From Antrodiella citrinella (lineage: Eukaryota > Basidiomycota > Agaricomycetes > Polyporales > Steccherinaceae), in the NCBI GenBank assembly GCA_004802725.1, contig SGPM01000023.1, positions 62,001 to 126,000 on the forward strand: a stretch of 64,000 bases of DNA. Reading direction: 5' to 3'. Positions 1-10,968 of this stretch are shown here, in pieces (position 1 is the stretch's first letter; the number at the start of each line of letters is the position of its first letter). A model generated the notes under the pieces. It saw nothing but the letters and a program-made list of their open reading frames with translations. It was not told the DNA's origin and made no database searches. Position numbers and translations under genes: made by a program.

Positions 1-65
1 TGATTTCACATCTACGAAGCTGACACGTACTGCGTCAGTACCGCCAATATTATGCTACTGTGTAG

Positions 66-1437
66 CTTCTATTCTCATGACCGTTGTCAACAAGGTAGTG
101 TGAATGTCATTTGTCCGTCTGAGTCTCCCTGATCACCCGACCCCTTACCTTGGTAGTTTGTTGTATCCGGGGAGGATTTCAACATGAATTTCTTGCTCCT
201 GTGCATACAATCGTCCGTTTGTGTGGCTTGTGTGTTCGCTGTGAAGAAAATTGGCATCATCTCGTTCCGAGATTTCGACAGCAAGGACGCGAAAGCCTGG
301 TTCCCGATCAGTTTCCTTCTTGTGACGGTGATATACACTGGTTCGAAGAGTTTGGTGAGTCTGCTTTGGAAGTTCAGTGCACAGCTATTACTGACTACAT
401 TATAGCAATATCTGTCAATACCTGTGTATACCATTTTCAAGAACTTAACCATCATCTTGATTGTAAGTTGCCACGGGAAGACATCGTACCGACAATGCAG
501 CTAAAATCCATTGCTTAGGCTTATGGTGAAGTCATTTGGTTCGGTGGACGAGTGACTGGCCTCACAATGGTCTCGTTTCTCTTTATGGTGCGTATGCCCT
601 AGTTTCAATGGTGAATACCGCTCAGGAAGACCGTACAGGTCCTATCATCCGTAATTGCTGCGTGGTCCGACGTGGGTGATGCTTTGGCTATAGGCGACCC
701 TGTGGTCGCCGAAGGAGTAGCCTGGGGATTGTCAAACGTGACCGACGTTCTTTCCAAACTCAACATTGGGTACTTCTGGATGCTTGTCAACTGTTTGACG
801 AGTGCTGCATATGTAAGATGGTACCAAGAGATTACATCGCGTGATTACTCACCTAATTCCAGGTATTGACTATGCGCAAGAGGATCAAAGCGACGGGATT
901 CTCTGACTGGGATTCAATGTTCTACAATAACCTCTTGTCGATCCCAGTCTTGGCCACCTTCTCGCTCATTGCGGAGGAGTGGACCGTTGTAAACTTGACC
1001 AAGAATTTGTACGTCTTCGGAACTATTGAAACATCCACAAGTAGCTGATCCCGTTATGGATAGCCCTGAGGCGACACGAACGGTGCTGCTATTTGCAATC
1101 GCGTTCTCTGGTGCTGCAGCTGTTGGAATTTCTTACACCACAGCGTGGTGTGTGCGCGTCACCAGCAGTACCACATACAGGTCAGTATCCTCAATATGGG
1201 AATTAGACGGGATTATCACTGATTTCCTTCGTCTTTAGCATGGTAGGAGCGCTGAACAAGCTGCCTGTGGCTGCGTCGGGGATGATTTTCTTCGGAGATC
1301 CCGTAACCACGGGCTCGGTTTCTGCGGTCAGCGTTGGTTTCTTCGCTGGATTGGTGTATGCAGTAGCCAAGAACAATCAGAAGAAAGCCGAGTCCGCCGC
1401 CCAGTCAGGGATCATTCCTATGACGCGGAAGTCATGA
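66..1437 (+). CDS. VRG4: GDP-mannose transporter (Vrg4 type), 5' end cut by window
   Basis: Nucleotide-sugar antiporter that brings GDP-mannose into the Golgi lumen for protein and lipid mannosylation. Eight exons can be joined in frame: 66-94, 157-354, 406-462, 519-587, 639-812, 863-1008, 1064-1180 and 1239-1437, giving about 329 residues, so only a short N-terminal part is missing upstream of the window. The sequence carries both motifs known to bind GDP-mannose in Vrg4: FYNN (in [10 protein letters not shown], exon 863-1008) and GALNK (exon starting 1239). Several hydrophobic membrane segments are seen, as expected for this ten-helix family. The last intron splits the Ser codon just before MVGALNK. 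The stop is at 1435-1437 after a Lys-rich cytosolic tail. The first exon boundary (66) is read from the conserved MTVVNK; anything upstream is unresolved. Confidence 0.9.
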
Positions 1438-2030
1438 TGCATATGCAGGTCAGTGGTGGTGTACATAGATATGGACCTCTGGTTTCTTCTTGTGGTATAC
1501 ATCTTAGATCTTTTGTATACAGGCCTTCCTTGACTCCGTGACTATTTCGGTCAGCGTCCCGTACGGTTTCCGCTCGTCCTACGCGTTGTGCCGGATGCTC
1601 TCGCTGCTCGTTCACCACGTCGTGAAGCCCTTGCAAAACCAGCGACATTGCGGGGGTAAGATCATCAATTTGCTTGCTGCGGACGCTGAGCGGCGCAAGG
1701 CTATGTATTGGCAACGATGTGATTGGATTGGCCCACTGTATCGCCGTTACTTGTGTGGCGCTTAGATTCACGGAACGACTTAGATTAGATAGGAGATCAG
1801 ATTGTAGATCGTATAACACGAACGACGCCTCCCAGCCATTTCTCTCGTTCTTCTCCCTCTTGTTATCGTCCACTCGTTCTACCACCATCTCGTCCCATCG
1901 AGAACGGCGGTTGTATTTTTCCGAACGCTCTCTGCACTCTCCATCTTTCCCCACCGCTGATTCCAGATTGAGACAAGAATCGGCGTGTACACAACCGTCG
2001 GTTTAGTATCTACTCACACCGTGGTCCAAC
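1438..2030. other. Intergenic: transporter 3' end and pyruvate carboxylase promoter
   Basis: No convincing gene. The last 200 bp (about 1830-2030) are pyrimidine-rich on the + strand (runs of TC and CT), typical of promoter and leader regions of highly expressed fungal genes, and lead into the PYC start. Confidence 0.5.
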
Positions 2031-5000
2031 ATGGCGTCGTTCTCCTCTTCTGAAGCAACGCTTCATCCCCCGAGGCTCGCACATACGTTTGCAGTCTCTC
2101 CCAGTGCACCTGGTACACCTGTGCACTCTATCCAGACGATGCGCAGGAAGGCGGCGGGACACTCTGGCCCCCTCACCAAGATCCTGGTCGCGAACCGAGG
2201 CGTGAGTGTATCCCGCTTGTGAACGCGATTGAATGCTCATGTTTTTTTGTCCAGGAAATTGCTATTCGTGTCTTCCGTACCGCCCACGAGCTCGCCATGC
2301 ACACCGTCGCTATCTACTCCTTTGAGGACCGCCTGTCTGCTCACAGGCAGAAGGTGTGTCTCAACTGACATGTCTGACAGAGCATATCTGACGCTTCTCT
2401 TCAGGCTGACGAGGCCTATCAAGTTGGAAAGGGCCTGACTCCTGTGGGAGCTTACCTCGCTCAAGAAGATATCATCAGAATAGCACTCGAGCACGGCGTG
2501 GACATGATCCATCCAGGGTATGTATTCGCGCTCCCACTCGATAGGCACACCGCTCACAAATCATCCCAGATACGGTTTCTTATCTGAGAATGCTGAGTTC
2601 GCTCGCAAAGTCGAGATGGCGGGCCTCGCTTTCGTCGGTCCATCCCCGGAGGTCATCGACTCTCTTGGCGACAAGACCAAAGCACGGACAATTGGTGGGT
2701 TATGTGCAGGCTCAGTTGACGCGTCTCATGTCTCTGACCATGTTCCGTGCAGCCATAAAGATTGGGGTCCCCGTCGTCCCCGGCACGCCAGGCCCGGTCG
2801 CAACGTACCTGGAAGCGGACGCTTTCATAAAGGAGTATGGATTCCCAGGCAAGCAGAGTCGTCTATGCTATTAATGGAAGATTTTACTGACGAACAGCAC
2901 GCATATAGTCATTATCAAGGCCGCCATGGGTGGTGGCGGACGTGGAATGCGTGTGGTGCGCGAACAATCCGATTTCGAGACCTTGTTCGAGCGTGCCGTG
3001 AGCGAGGCCAAGTCTGCATTCGGAGATGGCACGGTGTTCATCGAACGTTTCCTCGAGCGTCCTCGTCATATTGAAGTGCAACTGCTCGCCGATGCACAAG
3101 GCAACACCATTCACCTCTTTGAGCGCGATTGCTCGGTTCAGCGTCGTCACCAGAAAGTCGTAGAAGTCGCCCCAGCTACCCATCTTCCAGAGGAAGTTCG
3201 CAAGGCTATCCTCCAAGATGCCATCAAGCTCGCTAAGAGCGTTGGCTATCGCAACGCGGGCACAGCAGAGTTCCTGGTCGACCAGATGGGCAGGCATTAC
3301 TTCATTGAAATCAACCCACGTATTCAGGTCGAGCACACCATCACGGGTACGTCAATTGTTTAATATTTCAGGCGACGTCATGCATCTGATACCCACCATG
3401 TTTCACAGAGGAGATCACTGGGATTGATATCGTTGCTGCACAAATTCAGATTGCTGCTGGAGCTACCTTGCCTCAACTCGGGCTCACTCAGGATGCCATC
3501 ACAAAGCGTGGCTTTGCCATTCAGTGTCGTATCACCACTGAAGACGCCGCACAGAACTTCCAGCCTGATACTGGAAAGATTGAGGTGTACCGCAGCGCGG
3601 GTGGAAATGGTGTCCGTCTTGATGCAAGCTCTGGTTTTGCGGGTGCTCAGATCACGGTACGCTTTAGTCAATCGCCTATATGCGATGTTTCTCTGACACC
3701 GTCCTTTCAGCCTCATTACGATAGTTTGCTTGTGAAATGCACTGTCAGTGGTACTACATACGAAGTCGCAAGGCGAAAAATGTTGCGAGCGTTGGTTGAG
3801 TTCCGTATTCGTGGTGTCAAGGTCAGATCTTGTTCTGATATTTTGAAGAGCACCGGAAATTCTGATGCTTGCCAGTAGACCAACATTCCTTTCTTGTTCC
3901 GCTTATTGACTCATGACGTCTTCATCGGCGGCAAGACTTGGACCACGGTATTTCTGCAGTCATATGCCTTCAGTGTACGAAGACTAATGATACATCGTTC
4001 AGTTCATCGACGACACGCCTGAGCTCTTCAGACTGGTGCAGAGCCAGAACCGTGCGCAGAAACTGCTTGCCTACCTTGGTGATCTCGCTGTCAACGGCAG
4101 CTCGATCAAGGGGCAAGACGGCGAGCCTGGTCTCAAGGAAGACATTGTTATCCCTACCTTCCAGAACCGTGAGACCCCCGACGGACCCCCCCTCGATGCC
4201 TCCCTTCCTTGTGAACAAGGCTGGAGGAACATCATCGTTGAACATGGCCCTGAGGCGTTCGCCAAGGCTGTGCGCGAGTATTCTGGTGTCCTCATCATGG
4301 ACACCACATGGCGCGACGCTCACCAGTCTCTTTTGGCAACTCGTCTGAGAACAATTGATATCGCCAACATCGCTAAGGAGACCAGCTATGCCCTTGCGAA
4401 CGCGTACAGTATCGAGTGCTGGGGTGGAGCTACGTTTGATGTTGCCATGCGTTTCTTGTATGAGGACCCTTGGGAGCGTCTAGTGAGTTCTATGCACATC
4501 TTTGAGACGCATATACTCACCGTGATACGTAAAGCGCACTCTCCGTAAGCTGGTGCCAAATGTTCCTCTCCAAGCTCTCGTCCGTGGCGCAAACGGTGTT
4601 GGATATACTAGCTACCCGTTCGTTGTTTTTTTGTATCGGAATATTATGAACTCACACCACTTTCACAGCGATAATGCCATCTACGACTTCTCCAAGAAGG
4701 CTGTTGAGAATGGTCTTGATATTTTCCGTGTCTTCGATTCCCTGAACTACATTGGTACGCTGTCATCATGAATCACAGGTTCTCATTGCTCATTCCATTT
4801 GCAGAGAACGTCAGTAGAGGACTCATGTCTACGCATCTTTGAGGTCACTGATTGGTCGTTCTCTTTAGATGAAGCTCGGTATTGATGCCGCGAAGAAGGC
4901 TGGAGGTGTATGTGAAGCCGTAGTCTGTTATAGCGGTGACGTCGCTAGCCCCAAGGAGGTCAAGTACACTTTACAGTACTACTTGAACTTCGTTGCTCAG

Positions 5001-7019
5001 CTCGTTGAAGAGGGCATCCACGTGCTCGGTATCAAGGATATGGCCGGTCTTCTCAAGCCAGAAGCTGCTAGGGTGTAAGTACTTGCGCCCTATCATCAAA
5101 GCCTCTCCACTGATGCGTGAGCTTGTAGTCTGATCGGTGCGATCCGCGAGAGATACCCTGATCTCCCCATCCATGTTCACTCTCATGATACCGCTGGTAT
5201 TTCGACCGCTAGTATGCTGGCAGCGGCTGCTGCAGGTGCTGACGTCGTCGATGTTGCCATCGATAGTCAGTACTCGTTTCTTGCCCCCGCGGATCCCTGT
5301 GACTGACTTTGGCATGACTAGGCATGTCCGGTCTGACATCTCAGCCCCCGATGGGTGCTATCTGCGCTGCTCTCGAACAGACTGGGCTTGGTACTGGTAT
5401 TCGCTATGCGGACATCCAGGCGCTCAACTTGTACTGGAGTCAAGTGCGCATGCTCTACAGCTGCTTCGAGGCCAATGTTCGTGCCTCGGACTCCAGTGTC
5501 TTTGACCATGAGATGCCTGGTGGTCAGTACACGAACCTGATGGTAAGCATCTTACTCCCCTATGTATACGCGGCAACTGATGCCTGTCGTTCTCAGTTCC
5601 AAGCTTCTCAGCTCGGATTGGGTACTCAGTGGACGGGTAAGCAGTTCAATACCGATGATGGTGTGTGCTGTACTGAGTTCTGAGTTGCCCCACAGAGATC
5701 AAGAAGAAGTACATTGAAGCGAACGAGCTAGTAGGTGTCCTATCCGCTATGGTCCTAACTCGCTTTTATTGACCCTTTTATATTTTAGTGTGGTAACATT
5801 ATCAAGGCGCGTTCTACGAAGTTCGTGAACGGAGTTGGTCTCCTGACATTTATGACAGGTCACGCCATCCTCCAAAGTTGTTGGCGACTTCGCCCAGTGG
5901 ATGACCTCCAATAAGGTCTCCAAAGCCGAAGTGTTGGAGAAGGCAGATCAGTTCGACTTCCCTTCTTCCGTCGTAGAATTCTTCCAAGGCTATCTCGGCC
6001 AACCGGTGGGCGGTTTCCCAGAGCCGCTGCGCACCAAGATCATTAGGAACAAGCAACGCATCGACGGTCGCCCTGGTGCGAGCATGGAGCCGCTGAACTT
6101 TAAGAAGATTAAGGCAGACCTTCGTAGCAAGTTTGGCAAGCACATCACTGATGCCGATGTTACCTCCTATGTTATGTACCCGAAGGTACGGTGTCTATCG
6201 CCTCAAATTTCTGCATTGCATAAATATGTTGCCTTGTCAGGTGTTCGAAGAGTACCAGGGTTTCGTTGAGAAATATGGCGATTTGAGGTAAGCCACATGA
6301 GATTCGAGAAGGGGTACCTGTACTGATTCCGAATAGCGTCATTCCCACTCGGTACTTCTTGGGTCGGCCGACGTCGGGGAAGAGATGCACATCTCTATTG
6401 AGAAGGGCAAGACACTCATCATCCGATTGATGGCCGTCGGCCCTGTTGTTGAAGGGCGTGCGCAACGCGATGTGTGGTTTGAAGTCAATGGGGAAGTACG
6501 CAATTTTCTATGTCCGCCATTGAATGACCTCGCTCATGTTTTCGTGATAGGTCCGTGCAGTCTCGGTTGAAGATAAGAACTCGGCCGTAGAGACTGTATC
6601 CCGAGAGAAGGCCACAACGGATCCTGGCTCTGTTGGAGCACCCATGTCTGGTGTCGTCGTGGAAGTTAGAGTTAAGGAGGGCGCAGAGATCAAAAAAGGG
6701 GACCCTATCTGCGGTACGTCGACGATCTACTCACAGGGGGAATCCCATGCTGACCTTTATTCCTCTCATCTGTTGTGTTCAGTCCTGAGCGCTATGAAGG
6801 TGAACCTATCTCGGTGTTAAAGTTCAATACCTACTTTTGCTGATCATCGTTGTTCTAGATGGAGTCCGCTGTGACTGCCCCAGTCTCTGGTCACATCAAG
6901 CGTGTTGTGGTGCACGAAGGTACGCCCATGATTATTTTTGAATTGAGACGGCTTGCTAACGCATTGCGACAGGCGATTCTATCAACGGTGGAGACCTCGT
7001 CGTAGAAATTGTCCACTAA
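2031..7019 (+). CDS. PYC: Pyruvate carboxylase
   Basis: Biotin enzyme that makes oxaloacetate from pyruvate, bicarbonate and ATP (anaplerosis, gluconeogenesis). Splicing by eye gives 26 exons and roughly 1,190 residues, the normal length for fungal enzymes. Domain order: biotin carboxylase (begins [18 protein letters not shown]-grasp [20 protein letters not shown]), carboxyltransferase ([23 protein letters not shown]), PYC allosteric/linker region, then the biotin carrier with the AMKM biotinylation site near the C-terminus. The Lys codon of AMKM is the last codon before an intron (6800-6858). Start chosen at 2031: the next in-frame region is a short Ser/Pro-rich leader typical of cytosolic fungal PYC, without a clear mitochondrial signal. 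Odd points: a 5-nt exon (4805-4809) and two introns with GC donors (2849-2908, 5807-5858). Stop at 7017-7019. Confidence 0.97.
4805..4809 (+). other. 5-nt micro-exon of pyruvate carboxylase
   Basis: Exon AGAAC lies between a 50-bp intron (4755-4804, GT..AG) and a 59-bp intron (4810-4868, GT..AG). It completes a Glu codon and adds Asn, restoring the conserved order NYIENMKLG. Leaving it out shifts the frame. Confidence 0.85.
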
Positions 7020-7541
7020 AGTAAATCAGCAAGAATTCTCTGTGTGGCGGATGTCGTACGACTAGTAATCACGAACTGTCATTCAACGCTTTGTAGTTTC
7101 TCCTGTAATGTACAATACCGAAATGTCCCCGTAGAATTGAAACCCGTAGTATGAGCATGATAGATGACCAACCAAGAAGATGTATGGAAGTCACAAAGGA
7201 TCCTACACGAAAATCTTTGCGCGCCCGAAAACTGCGTTGCATCAGTCTGCCATTGGCTGCTCGACACGACGTATCCACACCAAGTGTTACATTTGACGGT
7301 GCAACCATGGTTCTAGCTCGGATGTGCATACTAAATCTTGTCTCTGACCGTCAATTGTGGCGCATCTTGATTCTTGGCAGCGTGACAGTGGTCTTAGAGA
7401 GATCACTAACATCCTCCTTCACATTTTCCAACCACAGGCTGCCCACCTCGAGATATTTCAAGATATCCGATACGGTCTCCGTTGCACGTTCCACGGGCTA
7501 TCAAGATGCTAAGCTGTGACACAGAAGTCACTCGCTCAACC
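7020..7541. other. Intergenic between convergent PYC and nitronate monooxygenase
   Basis: The two genes face each other, so this stretch holds their 3' ends. Short ORFs here on either strand show no recognisable protein features. Confidence 0.5.
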
Positions 7542-8896
7542 CTAGCTACTGGAGTGTGTATGCCGCAACATCTCGCCGTGCAGATCCCGCACGATAGCCT
7601 CGTGAAAAATGAAATCAGACAAAGGAACGGTACAAGCCACCTGGAGTTCATCTCACCTGTGCACCCTTGATCTCATTCATGTCCCCCACGCCTAATCCAG
7701 CCCAAGTGACCATCCACTCTGGATCATCTTTCGCCGTTGCTTCCTTCACCTTTTCTCGCAAAATATCCATATTTATCTCCCGTGCGTTACCCTGGAATCC
7801 ATTGGTCAAGGCATTCACTAAGCCTCGACCGTCCGTGCCCTCTGGCCAACCCTTCGTGTTCCTCGCTTCGTCGAATTTGACAGAACGCACGGTGGAGTTA
7901 GACTTAGCGGCGACAAGGGCGTTTTTCTGGCCTGGAGTGTACGTGCTTTCTGGGGTGAGAAGAAATCTGGTGCCGAGCACTGCGCCGTCAGCTCCTTTTG
8001 CAAGGTATTCTGCGACTTGGGAGCCGTTAGATAAACCGCCAGCTACCAGAATCGGGGGCCTGTTCTCTGGAATTGCATCCACGATCGAAGCAAAAAGTTC
8101 CTGCAAGGGAGGGCCATGCGCTGAGCCGTGACCTCCAGCCTGGCTTCCTGTAGACGTCCGTGAATTATTAGTACATCACCATTCAACCTCCAAAGATAGG
8201 ACAATTTGTAGGTTACCTTGCGCGACGATGACGTCCGCTTTCCACTCATTCACCGCCATCAACGCTTGTTCCACCGAGCTGACGAGCACAAAGATCACGG
8301 TGCTGCGTTCCTCCGTGGACGCGGCGTCCTTCTCGCGAATATAGCGGGCCCATTTGCTCTGGTCCTTGCTCCAGAACGAGAACCAGATCGCTTGCACGTT
8401 GTGTTGGAGAGAGACGTCCAACATCTCGGTGGTCGTGGCTTCGCCTTGTTCCTTGAGCTTCCATCCGAAGTATGCTACACCTAGCGGCAGTGTGGCGTTG
8501 GGCGGAGTGTTGAGGAGGGTGCGTGCAGTATCAAGCTCGGTTCGTAGCACGTGCGCATCGCGATAACCTGCAGCGAGGAGCAGGTGAGGGCACTTTCAGC
8601 AGAATCAGAATGGGATGGATTTACCCGCTGGGATGAAACCGAAGGCTCCGCCTAAGGTAACTTCAGCCTAAATCACTTCATTTCAGCCGTTGCATCGCAG
8701 ATGGTTCGTATAGAAAATCCACGTACGGCTAACTTTGCCCCGCCTGCACCAGCCATGGGTGCGCCAACGATGGGGACTTGCAGATCTGCTCCGAGTTAAT
8801 TCATCCGAGTCGCGTACTACACTCTTTAGAAGAGAGATACTTACGAGTACATTTAGGTAGAAGGCGAGTAAACGCGGTGGTGATGGCCTTGGTCAT
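7542..8896 (-). CDS. Nitronate monooxygenase (2-nitropropane dioxygenase family)
   Basis: FMN-dependent TIM-barrel enzyme that oxidises alkyl nitronates; it can detoxify propionate 3-nitronate and related compounds. Start ATG at 8896-8894, six exons, about 360 residues. Visible marks: PIVGAPMAGAGGAKLA near the N-terminus, GGAFGFIPAG (flavin binding), then VIVAQGSQAGGHG with the conserved Gly-Gly-His, and PPILVAGGLSNG plus GADGAVLGTRFL at the phosphate-binding end of the barrel. Introns include 8148-8216 (splitting the Gly of AQG/SQAGG) and 7599-7656. The last short exon adds AIVRDLHGEMLRH before the stop at 7542-7544. It has no operon-like partner. It shares an upstream region of 460 bp with a divergently transcribed small gene. 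Family assignment is firm; the exact substrate is inferred. Confidence 0.9.
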
Positions 8897-9356
8897 CGGT
8901 GCTCTGAGTCACGGTGCACGTTGCGATGTCAATCTGGATTTGGACGGTTAGCGTTTTAACGTGGATCACCTCAAGGCAGTCTATCTTCGTCTTATATGCG
9001 CAGGGGAACTTGGCTGCTATAATCACGAGACTGTGACGGAAGATCCTGGATCCGAGAAGACAAACCTGGTCCTCCCAGGATCACCTGAATTGTTTAACTT
9101 CCTTCTGAATCTGCATCGGCCGACGATTGGGCTGACTGGACAGGACATGCCAACGCATCTTACCGGTACCCCTCAACAGGAATGCGGATATAATTTGGCA
9201 CGTCACGCAGTATGTGCTGACGATGCCTTGCTATACTAGTCGTTTCAATCAACGCGTATTACCTCCCTACAAATTTGACCCCCTTCAGCTTATAGACGGT
9301 AAGTGTGTACGTTTCTATTACTTTCGATGATCGTCCTAATGCTATACTCAGAACCC
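8897..9356. other. Divergent promoter region with 5'-UTR intron
   Basis: Lies between the nitronate monooxygenase start (-) and the small hypothetical gene (+). A stretch from about 9300 (GTAAGT) to about 9351 (CTCAG), with a CTAAT branch-like site, looks like an intron in the 5' leader of the + gene. Otherwise nothing recognised. Confidence 0.45.
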
Positions 9357-9821
9357 ATGGCACCCAAACCACCTCGTTTTACGAGCGACGTCTACGACAG
9401 TTTTCCGGACGACGACAAGGTGAAGATAGTCCAGCTTCAGGCAGCGGGCTTATCATACTCAGGCGTCGGTGACCGACACGTTGTCATACAGTGGTACAAT
9501 GCCACCAATGTTACTCAGCTTATCCAGCTGAGCGGCAATCCGGGCAATTACGCATTTTACTCCCCATGGGGACGGTCGGAACCTGCGTTCAAGTTGAATG
9601 ACACATTCTACACACTCGGTGAATTCACTCGAGCCCAACGAGACATAATTCTAGTTCTTGCCGATGCTGTTAGATTCGAGAAGTCGTCCACCGTCAATAG
9701 CTGTCGTACGTGGACCAGGGATCTCTTGGAGGCCATGGTCCAAGACGGTCTTCTGTCCCAGGAGATTTTCGACAAGATCGATCAAGAAGTTCCTCTCTTG
9801 AAGCGTCGGCCGGAGGTTTGA
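9357..9821 (+). CDS. Small conserved-looking hypothetical protein
   Basis: Single coding exon of 154 residues starting MAPKPPRFTSDVYDSFPDD. I do not recognise a named domain. It is rich in aromatic and charged residues, has two possible N-glycosylation sequons (NATN, NVTQ) but no signal peptide, and ends in a basic tail (LLKRRPEV). The composition looks like a globular soluble protein. The ATG at 9357 is preferred over the one at 9303, because 9300-9351 has intron signals and the extra residues would be intron-encoded. Transcribed divergently from the nitronate monooxygenase. Could be a lineage-specific basidiomycete family; function unknown. Confidence 0.6.
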   Translation: MAPKPPRFTSDVYDSFPDDDKVKIVQLQAAGLSYSGVGDRHVVIQWYNATNVTQLIQLSGNPGNYAFYSPWGRSEPAFKLNDTFYTLGEFTRAQRDIILVLADAVRFEKSSTVNSCRTWTRDLLEAMVQDGLLSQEIFDKIDQEVPLLKRRPEV

Positions 9822-10968
9822 TGTCGCCTGCGTGGCAGTATGTCGAGTACGTTCCTCTAGTACTCGACTTCAGACTATGCCTAATCCTACTCATCGTGAC
9901 AAAGGACATTTCCTCGGATGTTCGGTATGACGGTGGCAAGAGTTCGGAAGAATATGTTTAAGCTTTTGGCTCGTATGGGTGGAGGTCGAGAGCGTCGGGG
10001 AGCTCAAGTTGATCATGAGGAGGGAGGGTATAGCAAGGTTCGATGGTTGATGACGCTGAGCGTCGTCGCGAGGTTCTTTGATTGTTCTGGTTGTGCTAGT
10101 TATTGAACTCGAGTAGTACTTAAGCCTGAGCCTACCCATGCTTAGTTTCTTTGAGTCTGTCGAAATGTTCACTTTGTTCAACGCTTCTCTCGATGTCCCA
10201 GGACTTCGGAAGCTCCTACTTTTCGTGCGTCTTTACCTCAGCCGTCAAACGCGATTCGCCCCGCAAAAGCCTTTCTCGGCCACAGCGACCTGGTCTTATG
10301 ACCGAGACTACGAGGATGGCTGTTGGCGTGCATCATGGACATTGTCATAAATTTCCATGACCCTCATCTGTTGCTATGAGTTACTTTCGCTGAGTTTCGC
10401 TGGAATGCGAAGAGATCGAAAAAAGGCGTCGTGCTCACGTCAAGTTGACAACTTCGAGCCTTCGGACCACTCCTGCCTTCTCTTTATCGTGAAAGAGTGC
10501 ATCGTGGATGATCATGCAGTCCAGCAATCATCACGAAGACCGCATCAACCTCAAATTCTGTGTAGACACGAGGACAAACAACGCGTACATGACGGTATAG
10601 TAATCGTTCGACAGCTCTGCGAAAGGCCCAGTTGATGCGGCAGAAACCATGCCAGTCCGATCGACGGCAGTGATGAGCTCGACGGGGAGAATGAAGGCCA
10701 TCCGCCAAAGAGACGGTTGAGCGAGCTGCCAATAGTCTGCTGTCCACCATTTTGAAGGCTGTATATACACGACGGACCTAAGTGCGAAGTTGGCGGAAGT
10801 AGGACAGGGATGTTATTGTTTTCGAGCGGAGTTGAGTCAACGAGTGGCGAGAATCTGGTAGGTAAATCGCTAGCGCTAATTATTTGTTTGTCCCTGTTGT
10901 AGCGCTCTATATGCTCTGAAAGCCTCGTTGTTTGCAAACGACCATCTCAAAAATCTCGAAAGCCCACC
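9822..10968. other. Intergenic, no gene recognised
   Basis: Holds the hairpin at 9842-9868 and the SmB promoter at its right end. Short ORFs on both strands (longest about 128 codons, minus strand 10551-10937) lack familiar motifs and convincing splice partners. Confidence 0.4.
9842..9868. repeat. Perfect 9-bp inverted repeat
   Basis: GTCGAGTAC at 9842-9850 and GTACTCGAC at 9860-9868 with a 9-nt loop, 20 bp after the stop of the small hypothetical gene. It could fold in its 3' UTR. Confidence 0.6.

Noticed and set aside
5807..5835. Reading pyruvate carboxylase through with ARSTKF inserted
   Set aside because: Needs a 35-bp intron and breaks the conserved NIxKVTPSSK stretch.
9303..9356. Upstream ATG for the small hypothetical protein
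   Set aside because: The segment has a GTAAGT donor, branch-like CTAAT and CTCAG acceptor, so it is more likely an intron in the leader.
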